Shown one piece after another: positions 12,301 through 27,900 of a stretch of 64,000 bases of DNA. Position numbers and translations under genes: made by a program. The notes beneath the pieces were generated by a model. That model saw nothing but the letters and a program-made list of their open reading frames with translations, was not told the origin of the DNA and searched no databases. Origin of the DNA: Hepsetus odoe (Eukaryota > Chordata > Actinopteri > Characiformes > Hepsetidae); assembly GCA_017165825.1 (NCBI GenBank), contig CM029372.1, positions 8,578,948 to 8,642,947 of the forward strand, given 5' to 3'. Every line of letters starts with the position of its first letter. Position 1 is the stretch's first letter.

Positions 12301-15300
12301 GCCAGCCTGGACCAAGACTGTCTCCTTGACTCTGCAGAATCTGCAGTACACACTCAAGCTGTTTCTGCCTGATGTCAGCATGCAGTATGTTAGACAGCTC
12401 CCTCAGAGGGTTCAGTAAAAGCAGTTGTAGCCTCTGTGGGCACAAACACTTTCAATTAAAATAATCAAAAGACACAGAGATCACGTAAAACCGTTTCCTT
12501 GTCCCTTTCCCGATACCCTTGTGGAAGTGTTCAAGGATTAAGATGGCTCAGAGATTCGATTCTCTGTTCAAAATCATAATCATTATGCTCAGGTAGGTTA
12601 CTCGAATACCCTGAACAGGAAGACATCAGCAACAGACTGCTTTACAAAAAGTAGGCACCTGGTTTTGTGACAGTGGAGGTTCATGCTTGTAGGCAAGGCC
12701 AGCTTTAATGAGTGATGTGACGGCCTCGGCTCCCCACTCTCTCATACGAGCATTAGGGTGCTGGCAAACCTGATGGAAAGAGTTGGTGGGGGAATAAATA
12801 TCCTCAGAAATACAGAGAGGCAGATTACAGCATTTAAATCACCAGAAAGTCATTCATATATACTTAATGCTCACACAAATACAAACAAAGAAAGAAATAC
12901 GGAACAATCATAAAGCTGACATCTACTTAATAATAACTGAAAGCAGAAGCGAAACAAAAATTTGCAAGGCTAGAAAACCATACAGTGCTGATTTGTAACA
13001 CAGTGTAGTTATTAGGCTTAATCCTTGGAAAGACAGTGTCAAAGGGTTTGGATGAGGGGAGATATCGGTACTGGCACATCACACTTCAAATAGCAGCTCT
13101 TATTGTTTCTATACTACTTTTTCTCCAAAACATATATTATAACTCCTCAAGTGGTTCAAAATAAAAGGAGTATGTTTGGTTAAATAAGAAATCATACTGG
13201 CTCATTTATATTTTCTCAACATGTTTTGCTTTTACTAAAACACCAGTCAAAGAAATTCCTAGAAAGATCTTGCTGTTTTTAGGGCTCTGTATTTGCATGG
13301 ATATGGATATGCTTGATGCACAATATTTACAGTTATCTCTTTAGTGTTACACCCTTTAAAACTGCAGGTAAAAAAAAAATTTACTTAATATTTATTATTT
13401 CATTTATACAATTAATTTTCTTCCTTTCACATGGGACCATTAAAATGCCAGGAAATACACTCTTCGAAAGATAGTAAGCAAAGAGGATATAAACAATAGT
13501 GCAGTAAAGATAGCACTGATCAAGAGATTCTGCTTAATTATAATTAATATACAGGCACTGTTAAGTAACCAAATTAAAAGTCATTTTTATCGGATATTTA
13601 AATACCATTGGCTTGGCAGACTCACCTTAGAGTTAGAGAGTGATTAGTTTAGGAGATCCTATTTTTATGGGGGGAGATGACAAAAAAAACTCGCACAGAA
13701 ACAAAACAGAATAGTAGGTGAATAAAGGCTGCACCTGGATGATTTTCCCATAAAAAGATAAAAGAGATATCAGAATCGAGGAACTTACCTTCTATAAGAC
13801 AGACATGGTGCAAGGAACAAGAAAGCAGACAGAGACAGACAGAGATAGAGAACAGGAGACAGACAGAGAGACAGTGAGAGAGATGAGAAGGGTAACAAAG
13901 ACAACTTTTCTGTTTAAAGCATACACAAGTGACTACAGAGGGAGTTCTGGGTTAGTGACAGACACATGACTACAAGCAGAGAGAGCAGGTTAATGATGAC
14001 CAGCCTGTACCAACACCCATAAACTTTCCAATCTGCCAGTAAAGTCTGATCCTCTCCTCCAGATTCAGAGACCCATAAATGAGAAACTCTAATGATAGTC
14101 TTGTGGGATCCTTACCTCCAGTAAATGTGCAGTCAGAGGTCTCCACAGAACCTCTATGCGGTCCATATTCACCAGGCCTGTCTCTAAAAGCTTAGCGACT
14201 GCAAATAGGGATGGTTCCTGTTGGATAAATGGAAATAACCTTAAGAAATCCAAACAAACAAATAAAGAAATATATGCTACTATAGTGCTAAGTTTTTAAA
14301 ATAATAAACCTTTATCCTGCCTAAACATACCACCTCATAACAAAGAGCAGCGAAGATCCTATAGTGTGTTTAACTTTGTGTGAAGATACTCTTGATGTCA
14401 TAACAGACTAGTCTAGATAGCCCCCTTCTCATTTGTGGTGCTTCATAAGCAAGATTTAATTTTCCTGAATGAATGCACTTGATGTAAGTAGTTTAAGTTG
14501 TGTTGTGTCCAGTAGAATTTAGTTTTCAGAACCACCATAGTTCTTTTTTGTTCCTGTCAAATGCACAACCATGATTGCTACATAATTCAATGCCTTAAAA
14601 TATAACAAGGTCTATTGGTTATCTTTTGATGTGAAAAGAACGTTATTTTTGCCATAGTTACTTTAAAAATAAAAAAAATAAAAAAAATTTCCTTGGAAAA
14701 CATGAATGAACAAGTCAACTAGAATAACAGATGTATATCAGAATATCTATGTTATCAATATTTTAAATTACAAAAACAATACTAAAACAAAGTGTGTTAT
14801 AGGTAAATTAATGTTTAAAACTCATTTATTGAAAAGTAGATATTTATTTTACCTTGTTATTTCCATAAGCCATCTCCATAGCCTCCATGGACAGGGAACA
14901 CAAGGCATTAATCAAGTGATGGAGAGATACATCGTCCAAGTACCTGTGACCACAGAGCAGCACCTGATACAGCAAGTCTATTTCAGAAGAATTGTACTAT
15001 GAAAAATGAGCGTGCATAGTGCAACACATACTGTGAGCTTTCAAAGAGTCTGGAGAGAATGTTGGAGATGACTGGAAGGTCAGTCATTACAGCAGTTGTT
15101 AGAACCTTTAAAAGAAGAGAGTTATGGGTACAGGCATGTGCTAAGAGTTACATTCAACAATGGGTGAATCAAAAAAAGAACATACAGTACTGGGACCCTC
15201 CACTGCTCTGCCAGGCTTCAAAGCTCCTCCAATCCCTGGTTTCAGACCCAAGATCCAAACCAGGTGCTAAGGAAGAGAGGAAAACAGAAGGAGAAAACCA

Positions 15301-15746
15301 AATTTAAAGTACATGCACTGAACAAACACACTTTCTCATCTATTAAAGCATCTTTGAAAGCTAATTAAACGCAGCCCTGAAGCACTGAACCAAGCATAAG
15401 TGTCAGTACAATCAAAGCACAATTATCACTCTAATAATAAAGTGACATACTAGTGAAGGTGATAATCAATCATCTTAAGCCTGTACAGGAACAACAGACC
15501 TTACTGTGGTAGCATTTCAAACGAGTAATAGTACTATTAGCGAATTAGCTCCAGGACTAGGCCTTGACTAGACAAATAAAACTAGGCCAACAAAGAGGTG
15601 CATGGCAGACAGTGTGATGTGTAAGGAACTGTAGTAATACCTGTAGGGTAGCAAGCACTAGCTGCCAAGAGGTTCCCAACACAGCCCCATGGCAATGAGC
15701 CAGATTCAACAGAGTCCGCATACACTGAATGTTTTTGGCTGTAAGC

Positions 15747-15791
<45 letters not shown>

Positions 15792-15963
15792 AACTACATA
15801 TTTAACTATTAAAAGATGAAACTGTGCAAAGAGTGTATGTCTTACCACAACAGTGCCCTGGGGTTGTGAAGTGAGGGGCTGTCCCACTGCCACCACCTGC
15901 TGATGAGATTCACTGGATGGACTAATGATCTGCACATTCTGGCCTTGAATAGAGTATGCTGCA

Positions 15964-15994
<31 letters not shown>

Positions 15995-18900
15995 ATTAAC
16001 AAATGTATTTATACTACATGCCATATACACCACACATGCCAGTTTAATCTCTCTCTCTCTTTTATATAATATACATTTGTGAACATACAAAGTTTTTATT
16101 TGGTAAACATTTATTTACTCAGCACAACAAACTTTTTAATAAACACAAATCTATGAAAATACAAATCTATACAGTAAACAGAGATTTCTATTTACTTTCA
16201 AATCTTGTTAAACCTCTTATCAGGGATTAATCCCTGATTAATTTGTAGTCTCTGTTCAATACCTGGTTTTGATAATCAGTGCTTCATTATGTTTATCAGG
16301 TGTACAGCTGAAGGAGTGTTCAGTTTACTATGTAAAGGAGTAATCTGGAACCGTTTTCTTAAAACCAGCTCATGAGACCTTAACTCTTATAAAAAGACAT
16401 TAGAATAATTCTTTTCATGAACTTATAAACAATTATCTTAAGTGCCTGAGACTTTCACACAGTACATGTATATTCTGCAAAGTACATTTTCAAATAAAGC
16501 ACATCACACTTCACACATTCTGCACTAACAAAGAGTCACCCACACAGAAAGACACACTGACCCACACACAGTGACTGACTTTTGTTGGAGAGGTTGGCGG
16601 CATTACTGCTGAGGACTGTTAGAGCATAGTGTGGAGGCAGTGAGGCTTTGCAGATGGCTGTGATGAAGGCATCTCGCGGCGTCACCAAACTAAGACGACC
16701 ACACAGAGACGCCATCGTCAACTCAGCTTTCAGAATGTTCTCTGTGGCCGTCTCATCCGTACTTCTCCACACAAATGCACGAACAAACAGAAACACAATG
16801 AAAGCCAGATTTTAAAAAAGTTAACGAATTTTAGTTGGATAACATATTTGTACATTTTGCCTCCAAGGATGTGTATTTTTTTTTTTTACCTAGCATCCAG
16901 TAAGAGGGACAGGGCTGCAAGCAGGCCGCACCAGCACGCACTCACCATTTCCTCCCATACCTGATGGGGTTCTATAACAAAGGCACAACGATGCAGAAAC
17001 ACCAGTTCCAATAGTAAGTGAAACACACTCCATTAAATCACATTAAAATATACAGTCTTGTTCTCCATAACAGAGATTCCTAATAAGATTTTTCCATGTT
17101 CTGCATATTTCAGTGTTTACTAAAACACCAGACACAATCAGCTCTTTAATGCCTGCTGGGTTATAGGATGATAAACAGGGAATACACACAGATGCACAGT
17201 GTATGTGGGCTCCAGGGCTAAGAACCAATTCTCTATACACCCCAGAACTATGCTGTTAGACAATCAACTATCATCAGTGTTAAAATGAAAGAACATTTAC
17301 GTGGCTCCTGCGGACCGCCCTCACTCTGCACTGGGGCAGCAGACTCTGAGCTGTTCCTGGCTGCAGCCTCTTCCTCTTCTTTAGACAGCTCCCTCTCAAT
17401 CATAGAGGTTATGCCCCGGACCAGGTCCAGCAGGGCACTAAAGGCCACAGACATAGCATAGCCCTCAGGGATGGAGGGTGGCTCCACCTTATCCAGCATC
17501 TCCAAACTGGGGCAGGGAGACAGAAAGGGACACTCAGAGCAGGTTCATAAAATTATATACAATAAAAAGAAGAGATTTTATTGTAGGCAGATAATGATAG
17601 AGGGCCATTTTTTACATTTTTAACTACTGAAAATCATCAAAACCTTTTAACACATACACGTAAATGGATACTTTTATTTTTATTTATTCTTATTTTGTGG
17701 GTCCTGCAGTGAAAGAGGTACTGACTAGGTAGCCTTGGCACTGCCCTGCACACTGACGGTCATTAGAGGAATCCAAGTGCCGCGGTACTCAAAAGCAGCC
17801 TGAGCAGTCAAGCCTCCACTGCCCCCTGCTGCTCCTGCTCCACCCTGAGCTGAAGCTTGAGCACTAGATACAGAAGTACCTGAGAGCACATTGAAAGAAA
17901 GGCAGGTAGGATGGATGGAAGGAAGGAAGGCAGCAAGGGAGGAAAAAATGAATTTTTCGCATATTATGCTTAGTTAAAGAATAATTTAATACATTGATTT
18001 CCTCGTTTATAGATCCTTTGTACAGTTCTGTAATGTGATCTGTTTCAGAGACCTGTGGCTGTGTTGATAGAGGAGGCATTTCCCACACTGGGTACAATGA
18101 AAAGAGACTGGATGAAGGAGCCCAGAGCATTGACAATGTCTCGAAACACTTTGGTAGAGTGCTGCTTCATGTCATAGGACTGGCAGAAAGACCTACACAT
18201 AATATAAACATAAGCATAAACATTGTTATTATAAAAAAGAACTGGTTTTCTAACAAAAATGTTTTGGCAGGAACGGCAGGAAATTTTTTTTTTTTTTTAA
18301 CAATGTATAATCTCAGATTCAGCCTAAGATGAAACATATATATCTATTACATGTATACATAAAACAAACTATCCAATCTGATGGAAATATAGATAGAAAT
18401 AAAGCCAAAAACAGCTACACATTTTTTGTTTACCAAAGGAATCAGGAGACGAACCGAACTTTAGGAGTGCCCAGCAACAATTTCAGTTCTTACCGTAACA
18501 GATGCGGCTGAACACACAGCCTGTGTACCGATTCCACAGCCACAGCTCTGAGCCACTGAGGCTTCTCCCCATCCAGAAACTTCACCAGCAAAGACAGAAA
18601 AATCTCACACTCTGTCACCTATGCAACACACACACAGACACAGTAGATTAAGCAGGCATGAAAAAGGTAAACATTTAAGCTTACTAAGGAAATCCAGTCT
18701 AGTCCAAGCAAGTAAATCTCCTTCAGTTTATCAGTACTGAGAGGCCTTTCACAAAGCTGTTCAGCAGCCTATAGTTCTTCTCTTCTTGTATAGACTTGAC
18801 GCCTCCCTCACGGATAGAGTTAACCAAAAAACCCTGCATTAAGAAATGCCCTTTCTGTTGTTTCACTTAGTTTTACGATAAGCCTTAGGGAGATTTAATC

Positions 18901-21900
18901 AGTCACTTTGGATGTCTGCTTTACCAGAAGGCTGTAGAAGTGCTTGATGAGCACTGAGACGACACGAAGCAGGCGCATGCAGATTGGGAAATAGGGCTTT
19001 TCGATGGGGGCGGGAGATGCAGCACTGCTGCTGCTGCCCTGTCGAAACTTGATGTTGGGAGAGAAGAGCTTGATCACCAGAGGACATACACGCTCCTTCA
19101 GCAGAAAACTGAACTCCTGGTGCTGAAGGAGGGAAAGGTCACGAAATCAAAAAAGTTAATTATCATCAAGAAAAACTGAAGAACAACAAAGCAACTGAGA
19201 GGGAGATATCATATTAAATGTATACTGTAGCACATAAATGATCTCAAAGTGTAAGGAGGCTAGAAAAGATCAAGGACTTCATGTTTTTACCTGAAGAAAG
19301 ACCCCTGGGAAGTCGTTTAAAACTGATTCGAGAAGTTCTAGTCCAAAGGTCCGCGTCATCTCAGTCATACCCACCAACCAATAGGGGGCATCTGCATTCA
19401 CCAACTGACACAAGTCCTTCATGACAGACGAAAACCAATCCAACAGTAAATGGGAGAATCCAGTTCAATAAGACAATCCATAAGTCTAACTTCAAAAACT
19501 AAGCAGTATATATATCCTCTGCCTAAGAAGCCCTCCCAAACACACTTATTATCGATACAAATCTCTAAACTGTAGGGTAATCTCCTACGTGCATACAGAA
19601 ACTGATAGTACGGTGTACCTGGAAGAGCATGTAGGCATCTTTAGCACTTGGTCTGAGGGTGCTCACAGACCTGCGGTTGCTGTTACCCTGAACAGAAGGA
19701 GGCTGCTCAGTCATCCCTGTAAACCAGGAGAAAGTATAACGGAATTGGACGAAAGAGCTAAATAATATAGTGGGTTTCAACCAATGAAAAAATGATTTAA
19801 AATTTCCCATATGCACATTTGTATTCTCATAGTGCTATCAGAAAGCATATGCATAAACACACCCAGCAAGAGGCAAGAGGGAGTGAACCATTTCCATTTA
19901 CACTGCATTCACTCAACTGCCAGAATCTCCAATGGGATTTACAAGTGAGGCAAGAATAGTCTGCGCATACAGATATGACACTGCGTATCCATCCATAATG
20001 AGAAGAAACTGTGATACATCATACAAAAATGTGTGAACAGTAATTCTGACATTGTCTTAAAGACTTAAGGATCTTCTAACCACATGGCCTGGACGTTCAC
20101 ATTTTATCACCTTTGAATTTCTCGTCCTCCGCAACCATCCTCTCAAACACCACAGTGACGACCTGTCGGACTGTAGCTGCCGCTGTGTTATTGGTTATGT
20201 TGTCTTTAGTGAAGTGAAGACGAAAGCACAGCACAATGGCCTGCAAAAGAAGAGACACTGAGTGTGAAAACTCCAGCTCATGATTTATATCACAGTCCAG
20301 CCAGAACAATTTCTGAGGGTTACCGGTAAAATTGCTTACAACTCAGTTCTAATTAGCTGTGTGAAAGACTATCAGTTTCTATTTCATGCAGCCAACAGCA
20401 TGAAATCTTTTAATGGGAATCTAGAAGTAACCATATGATTTACTAAAGATTTATCATCAAACAGATTGTACCTCTAGGTGCAAGTTCACTGCTGGTTAAC
20501 TTCTATTCATGACAAAGAACAACCTTCAAACCAATCCCACCCATTTAGAGATCTAATTAGCCTCCACTGGGTTGGGAGGTACTGACTCATTATCAGTGTT
20601 GAAGAAAAACTTATTTCTTCTTTTTTCACTCTGTTTTGAGCGCACCGTAGTGAATTCAATTTGTCTGGTTTAACAGTCTAGCCACAGGCAATCATAGACT
20701 ATAACTCGAATTTCATGAAGTTGCATCATCCAACGTTTTTTTTAAAATACAGGCACGCTAAAAGTTACTCAAGCCATCTCCAACAGTAAGAAAGTAAACC
20801 AAAAATATGACTATAAGCTATGCAGTTTTAACATCGCCATGTCCGTGAATTGCATGTCTGTTTGTAACCAGATAAAAAAAATTAATAAATCCAGTGATAC
20901 TTTCAATATTTACTTTGGTAGTTATTTCATAAAGAAGCGCACTGATATACAGAATGTGATGGTCATGTTTATGTCATGTGATTGTGCCTGTGTGCATCTA
21001 AATTACCTTTGACAGGACTTCGTCGTGCACTACTGTGTTGGTGGTAAGCAGTACAAGAACTGTCTGCAGCAGCTTCAGCTCCTCCAAGCCATTCTCCATG
21101 AGCTGCCATAACATATTAATGATGTTTCCTGCTGCCGCCTGAAAATGCAAACATTTTGCACCATTTCACTCTGGGTCCAACGCAGTTTGCTGTGTCACAT
21201 ATGGCTTCCTCTTACCATGATGCTTACACCTGTTATATCTCTTCCTCTTACTCATTATAATAAATATCACAGACAATTTCTGGTGATGGTTTAGATGGGT
21301 AATCTATATTGTTTTCACTCTTTTGCAGGTCAAATGTCTAAAGAAGATGTAAGTTACCCGGTGAAATCTCTCCAATGTTTTCCCAACAGTCTGACAAGGT
21401 CAGAATTTTAATCAGCGATTAAGTTTGCTTCTCCGCACAGGCAGGAAAAATCTCTGGACGCACAGCATTTAAGCATTTCAAAGCTGTGACTCAAAGCTGT
21501 CGTTTCTTAGTCGTTGACCTCTGCGAACTACGGGCTCTGCTAAAACAATAACTTAAATTCTAGTCAGGCCTGGGCTTTCTTCAGGCATATGAGTACATAC
21601 GTTCAGTTTGCAAGATCGAATGGGAAAGCTATCACTCCAGTATCCAAACAAACATGAAACAGACTTAGGAATCACAGACACTTTCAGTTGACTTGGACTG
21701 ACTCACCAAGCTTGGAATAGCAAAACAGGGCAAAGATTATTTAAGGGAAAATAAACTCTTTTAAAGCTTTACTGAACTGAAAGCTCAGGAATGCAATTAA
21801 AAGCCTTTTTTAAGAAACGGACTCTTACAGTTCCAAAATCTGATTGGCTGAGCCCCGTTCAAAGCCCCAGTAAAATACTTCACCTCACAAAATTGCATTT

Positions 21901-24900
21901 TAATGCCCCAAATGGACTGTGAATGGAATAATCTTTGGCTGTTCCAATAACCACAGAGTGTACTGATGGAAAAAAAGTATGTGAAAACAATTTACAGTGT
22001 TTACAGTGAAAACCTAAATACGTATTTCCTTATATAGAACAAGACAGAACAGGCTAAAGTTTCGCTGTTAATGGTACTGACTGTGTGATTCACAACACAA
22101 CTACAATAAAAAGGGGATCAATATATAAATATGCAAATACATATCTAAATCAATATATGCTTCTAATGTGTTTTATTTTAGAGCTTGAATTTCCTAAAAA
22201 ACTTTAATACATAATATTAACTGTCTGTGCGTTGGAGACTGCATCGAGATTGTGGAGCCACGTGAGAGATATGTGAAAAGGAACATACTACACTGTTAGC
22301 CTGGTAGTAGCATGTACTGTGTTTAATCATTATATATCCAAAAATCATCAACTCATTAAATGGCTACAATATAAAATGACAGGCAGCTGAATATTCTTGC
22401 CCTCTTTTAGCAGATGTTTGGCTTCTATAGTGACAAACTATAAACGGTCTGCTTTGGCACAAATATTGTTAATCGCAGTTGCTATTAAGAGTAAATTATT
22501 TGCTGATTAATTTTGCGTTTGATCTTATTTAAGCTGTTTTCTGTTTACTGTATCACAGGTAAAAAGCTAAATATCTTAAAAGCTAAATATCACATGAGCA
22601 TTAAACTAAACTCTGGAGCAACCACTCCAAGATTCTCTAAAACTTCACACACATGCTTATATTGATGATTAAAAGAAAGATTTACAACACTGAAGACCTT
22701 TAAGAAATGTAAAGATAATATTCATGGAGAATATTCTGAGTACTATAGGTGTTGGAGAACCCTGTTGCTATCAATGAGCATAAATAGTGACAACACTTGT
22801 CTCTAAATGAACTTAGTCGTGGTTCAGTATGCATGATGCCTTACCTCTGACACCACCTCGTGGGACATGAGCCTCTGAATGGCAGCCAGACACAGCTGGG
22901 TGATTTTGGGCTCTTTGGTGCCACAGCCCATAAGGAAAGGCTGCACCACCTCAGAGCTGTTTTCCTTCAGAGCTGAAAAGAAACAGAACATGCAAAAACT
23001 CCTTAACACCACCCTCAAAAAAAAAAATAGAAATAATGTGTTCTAAACCCGCGTTAAGAAGTAGGCGGTCAGCCTAAAGGTTTTAGGACGATAACATTCA
23101 AGAACACTGTTACCTGCAAGGATGTCTGTATTTCTTGCAGCAATTGTCTTAATCTTCACAATCCCTGATTCTGCCGCCTGCAAAAATAAGAGAAGATTGA
23201 GAAGAGTTCCCTTTGGTACTGGAGCAACAGACTTTAAAATTTGATTTAAAGTTAAAATGTCTTCTTAATAATGCTCCGACGTCTCTCTCTCAGTAAATAC
23301 AGGTATCACCATACACTGCTTTACAATCTAAGCGTTTAACAATCAACAACGGAAGATACCAAATGTATCACTAGAGCAACTAACACCAGCAATGTTCCTC
23401 AACCACTTTAAATACGGAATTGCTGCTTGAAAAAGTAACTGATTGTCCCATCTTTAGCAGCAACAACTACAATCAAACCGTATAACTGGAGAGCCTTCTC
23501 TGACATGACTGAAGAGGAATTTTGGCCCAAGCCTGAACATCCCATTCATGTGGATTAGGCCACTTTTTTATTGATTAAAAACATTCAGAGGTGAAACTGC
23601 TTTAGAGTCCCGTTATTAACGTTTAGCATGTGAAGAAAAAAATAGTAACCTGTAACATGGTGCTTGATTCCTGGGAGCTCAAGAATGATCCTTAGCCTGA
23701 CTACATTTATCAAAAGACTAAATCATATTACAAACACAACAGAATGTGTTTAATTGTTGGCTAAAAACAACAGATTGTCTTATATTTAAAGTATTACCAG
23801 ATGGCTTAAAGGACAACACAACTTTAAAAAAATAAATAAATAAATGTAAAAAAAAAAAAAAAAGCCATACTAAACAAATAATTAATAGTTACAACTGTAC
23901 AGGGTTTAAAAACTACAGGTTAACTGACCCAAACCTTACCCGGTTCGTCTCCGGTCACAAAAACATACCACATCTCTGACAGACTGGTAGGGTGCGCATT
24001 TAGAAAACATGAAGATCTACATCTTCTGCTTTCTGTCTTAAAAGTGACATAAAATGTGGACACAAATACGTGCAAAAAATATGAGGATATGTGGAACCAT
24101 TTCTATTATGTCTGCATCCCTAAATCTGCAACGTTGGATCATTTATCTTTAACTTGCTGTTCTTTGCACTTTGTTTAAAGATTTTTTTCAGTAAGCAATA
24201 AATGGTAAGCTGGTAAGCAGTAAATATGTAAGATCGAATAATTATATCTCATAACAGAAACTGCAGAACAAACTCGCTATGAATATCTTTGAGCATTCAT
24301 TCTGAATAAAGTCTAAATACTCCATTTAAATTTATTATGAAATATATTTGCTTCAATTAAACTAATTTTTGCATGTTTAAATGGTCAGTAAAATAATGAA
24401 TAATGCAGCAAAGTGCAGTTGAAGGTGTTCTCCTCAAACAAGAAAAAAAAACAACAAATTCGCTATTAGGTGTGTTAAAGTAGACAATCCTGCTAATTAA
24501 TACTACCAGTTTAAAGGAAACTGAACACATTTCACGCCTGAACCTAAGTGGGTGTGTTCAGCTCAGTCTTCATCCAAAGTACAAAGAGAGATAAAATTCT
24601 CATTTTTCAACTAATTTAAATGAAACTACAAAATTCTCAGTATTCTTGGACACACTTTGAATAGCACAGATTAAAGAAGGCAAAGATAAGAGAAATTGAA
24701 TTTTTTTGATCACTGAGTTTTATCTTAGGTGTGTGTGAATTGGATCCGAGGTGAAGTGGACCTGAAAGCACTCCCAGCTCTAATGGCTTTTTTCAGACGG
24801 TCAGACCCAAATGTTCTCCGTGACAGGGTCTTGCATCTGACCACCTTCAGCTGCAAACTAAAAACGGCGTAAAGTTTTACTTTGAGATGTTGCTTTTACA

Positions 24901-27900
24901 TACAATAACACACTTGTTTACCATAAACATTACATACCAGGTGCAAATTAGAAGCAGCTCCATTCAGCCCCATTAACACGGCCGGCCCGTCAGATGAGAA
25001 CAGGCTAAAAAGTTCTCATCTGATAATGATTTTAATCTTAATACAACCAAAGATGCTCTGCAAGATATGATGACACAGGTAACTTCTGTTATTACCAACT
25101 ATTTATCACTTAACCTCAACCTTCCCCAGTTATTATAACTAGGTATCATTTAATATTTATACAGTCTTCAACAATGGTAAGCAGTGGGAGTGAACAGCAC
25201 CTGACCTCTTGAACTTCCAGTTACTTAGCAACAAGCACTACCTCACTCGCACTTTCTCCGATTCTTTAGTCTGAGCTTCTGGGCTTATTTAAAACTCCCT
25301 CCAATCTACTTTGAATATGCTGTAGATAGATACAGATTCTATAATGTCATATTTTATTAAAAAAAAAAAAAAAGGAACAGATGCAAATGCACACCAAAAG
25401 AAAATGAAACTTGATTTATGTTATAGTCCAGCTCTGTGTTTCAACACAACCTTACTTTGTCCCTTTAATCATTCTCAGAATTTTGCTCAATAATACAGGG
25501 ATTCAGCTCACGGCGGGCATCAACTTTTCTATATCCAAACCATCTTATCAATCATTTAACAGGCATGCCTTCTGAAATTCTCAGATTTTCCCAGTATGGG
25601 CTACCTTCAAGACTATTGAGAAACTTTCCCAAAAACCAAAGTCATAAGGAATTATTTCTGCATTGCTGGCCACCAACTGCTGAGGCAAGCAGTAAAAGCT
25701 AATCTTGATGTTCTCTGCAAATAAAGGAAGATGATGAAAGTTAAAAATAAATAAACTAAAACTGCAGTTTATTTAAAGAAAACATTTCAGATCAGCTCAT
25801 AAGACTGCAGTTCAAACTTATAAAAGCAGCAAACCATTCTGCCACTAATAAAGCATGAGTCACATTACAAACGTTACTCTTCACTTTCCTCAATGTGACA
25901 GCATGGTGCCAGCCCACAAAAACAATCATGTCTGTCCTCATCTGGAAATGGTTAGCAGTACAAACAAGATACATTTTAGCAACTTTTCCCAATTCAGCAC
26001 AGACACAACTGATTCCTCAATTTAAGAATCAAGACACGAGGCCCAGGCCCAGAAGGCCTTCCAGAAAACAATAACCATCATTGTAGCCCTCCCTCAGCAC
26101 TGCTATGATAATATTATAATACATATAAGGGTGGCGAGGGTCTAGTGGTAGGGTACTGCACTATGGACCTGTGGCTCAAGAGGTCCCAGGTTCAAATCCC
26201 ACCTCCAGCACTACCACCACTGGGCAAGACCCTTAACCCTGAGTGTCTCCAGGGGGGACTGTCCCTGCAATTAGGAAGTCGCGTCTGCTAAATGCTGCAA
26301 ATGTAAATGTAGTTATACTTTTGAGACTGTGATCGTGTATTGCCTGATGTCTCCAAGGAGGTGTGATAAGTTCCTGACAAAAAAAATTCCTGAAAATTAT
26401 GATATGTTGAAATGGAAAACGATATTAGAAGAGGGAGTAAAATTTAAACAATCTAATAATATTTCTTAGTTCAGTTTAATATTGATACAATAGCCAAGCA
26501 TAAATATTTCCTTAATTCATTTCACAGGCTTTAAATTTATGAGATATACTTTTATTTTGTTTGTGTCCACTCTGATAAAATCGCTTCTAAAGCCTAAACA
26601 GCTCCAGACCTCCAGACCAGTAAGAAATAAAAGATCAAATGAAGAAAAAAAAAAAGGAATGGTCATTTTTTCAGACCCTAACATCCAAAAAGATGAGAAT
26701 AATCTTTTACGTTAAGGGACGATGAACGTGCCTAACTCACAGTCTCAGAGCCAGCCTTCATACCTGCTACGAGAAACAGATACCAATCATATGAACAGCA
26801 CATACAATCACATCCAGTTTCCTGCCAATAAAACTGCAGCAGAACAAAGACGTAAGGGCTCCAGTGAATTCTCTGCACTTATGAATAAGATCCCCGTATT
26901 CAGACAGTCAAGCCCATCTTCAGGCAGACCTTGCAGTGACAGGCGCCACATGTGATGTAAGGCTGCAGACAGCAGTGGCCAGAGTGGACAGTGCTGGGAG
27001 CGGTCCAGCCGCTCAGACACTGGGCTATTCTAGAAACACACACACACACCGGGAGAAAAGCGGGGGGCACCAGCTCTTCAGAATGACACGGTTGTGATCC
27101 GGTCAGATCAAAGGCTCGTAAATCCAAACTGAATCAACACACAGATGTCAAGGGCCGGCAATTTTTATCATTATCATTATAAATCCCATCCCTCGTCACA
27201 CCGTCAGTAATGAGAACACTCTCCAACTCTAGTCCTCAACTGTGCTGAGTGTGGGTGAGACCTGCGTGAGGGTGAGACCTGAGTGAGGGTGAGACCTGAG
27301 TGAGGGTGAGACCTGCGTGAGGGTGAGACCTGCGTGAGGGTGAGACCTGAGTGAGGGTGAGACCTGAGTGAGGGTGAGACCTGAGTGAGGGTGAGACCTG
27401 GATTAAAACATTGTTTCTGGCTGCTCTTCGTTCCAGGTCTTCTGATGTCACAACAGAGGTTCACACCATGACTAGCTGAGTCGTAAACAATTCTCGGAGT
27501 GTAGAGAGATTGTATTTGAGCCCACATCTCCCAGTCCTACAGGTGTCCTTAATCACCCCTGAAGGGCCAACAGGAGGGTGAGTGTGTGTGTGTGAGTGTG
27601 TGTGAGTGAGTCTCTGCCCTGTTTCTACAATAAAAGCCTCGAGAGGCAGAAAACGCCACGACAGCGCCAACCTGCTGCCCTTCCATCTGAGAAGAGCCAC
27701 CTCAGTCACCCAGCCCGTCCGTCACCCGTCAGTCACCCAGCCCGTCAGTCACCCGTCAGTCTCCCAGCCCGTCCGTCACCCGTCAGTCTCCCAGCCCGTC
27801 CGTCACCCGTCAGTCTCCCAGCCCGTCCGTCACCCGTCAGTCTCCCAGCCCGTCAGTCACCCAGCCCGTCATTCACCCAGCCCGTCCGTCACCCGTCAGT

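Noticed and set aside
26125..26200. tRNA gene with box A and box B
   Set aside because: The box sequences belong to the head of a SINE. The acceptor stem is not paired, and the same head occurs in several other copies with the same body.
27204..27527. 107- and 71-codon minus-strand frames with repeated [12 protein letters not shown]
   Set aside because: Translation of the 16-bp minisatellite in mon2 intron 1; no domain and no junctions.
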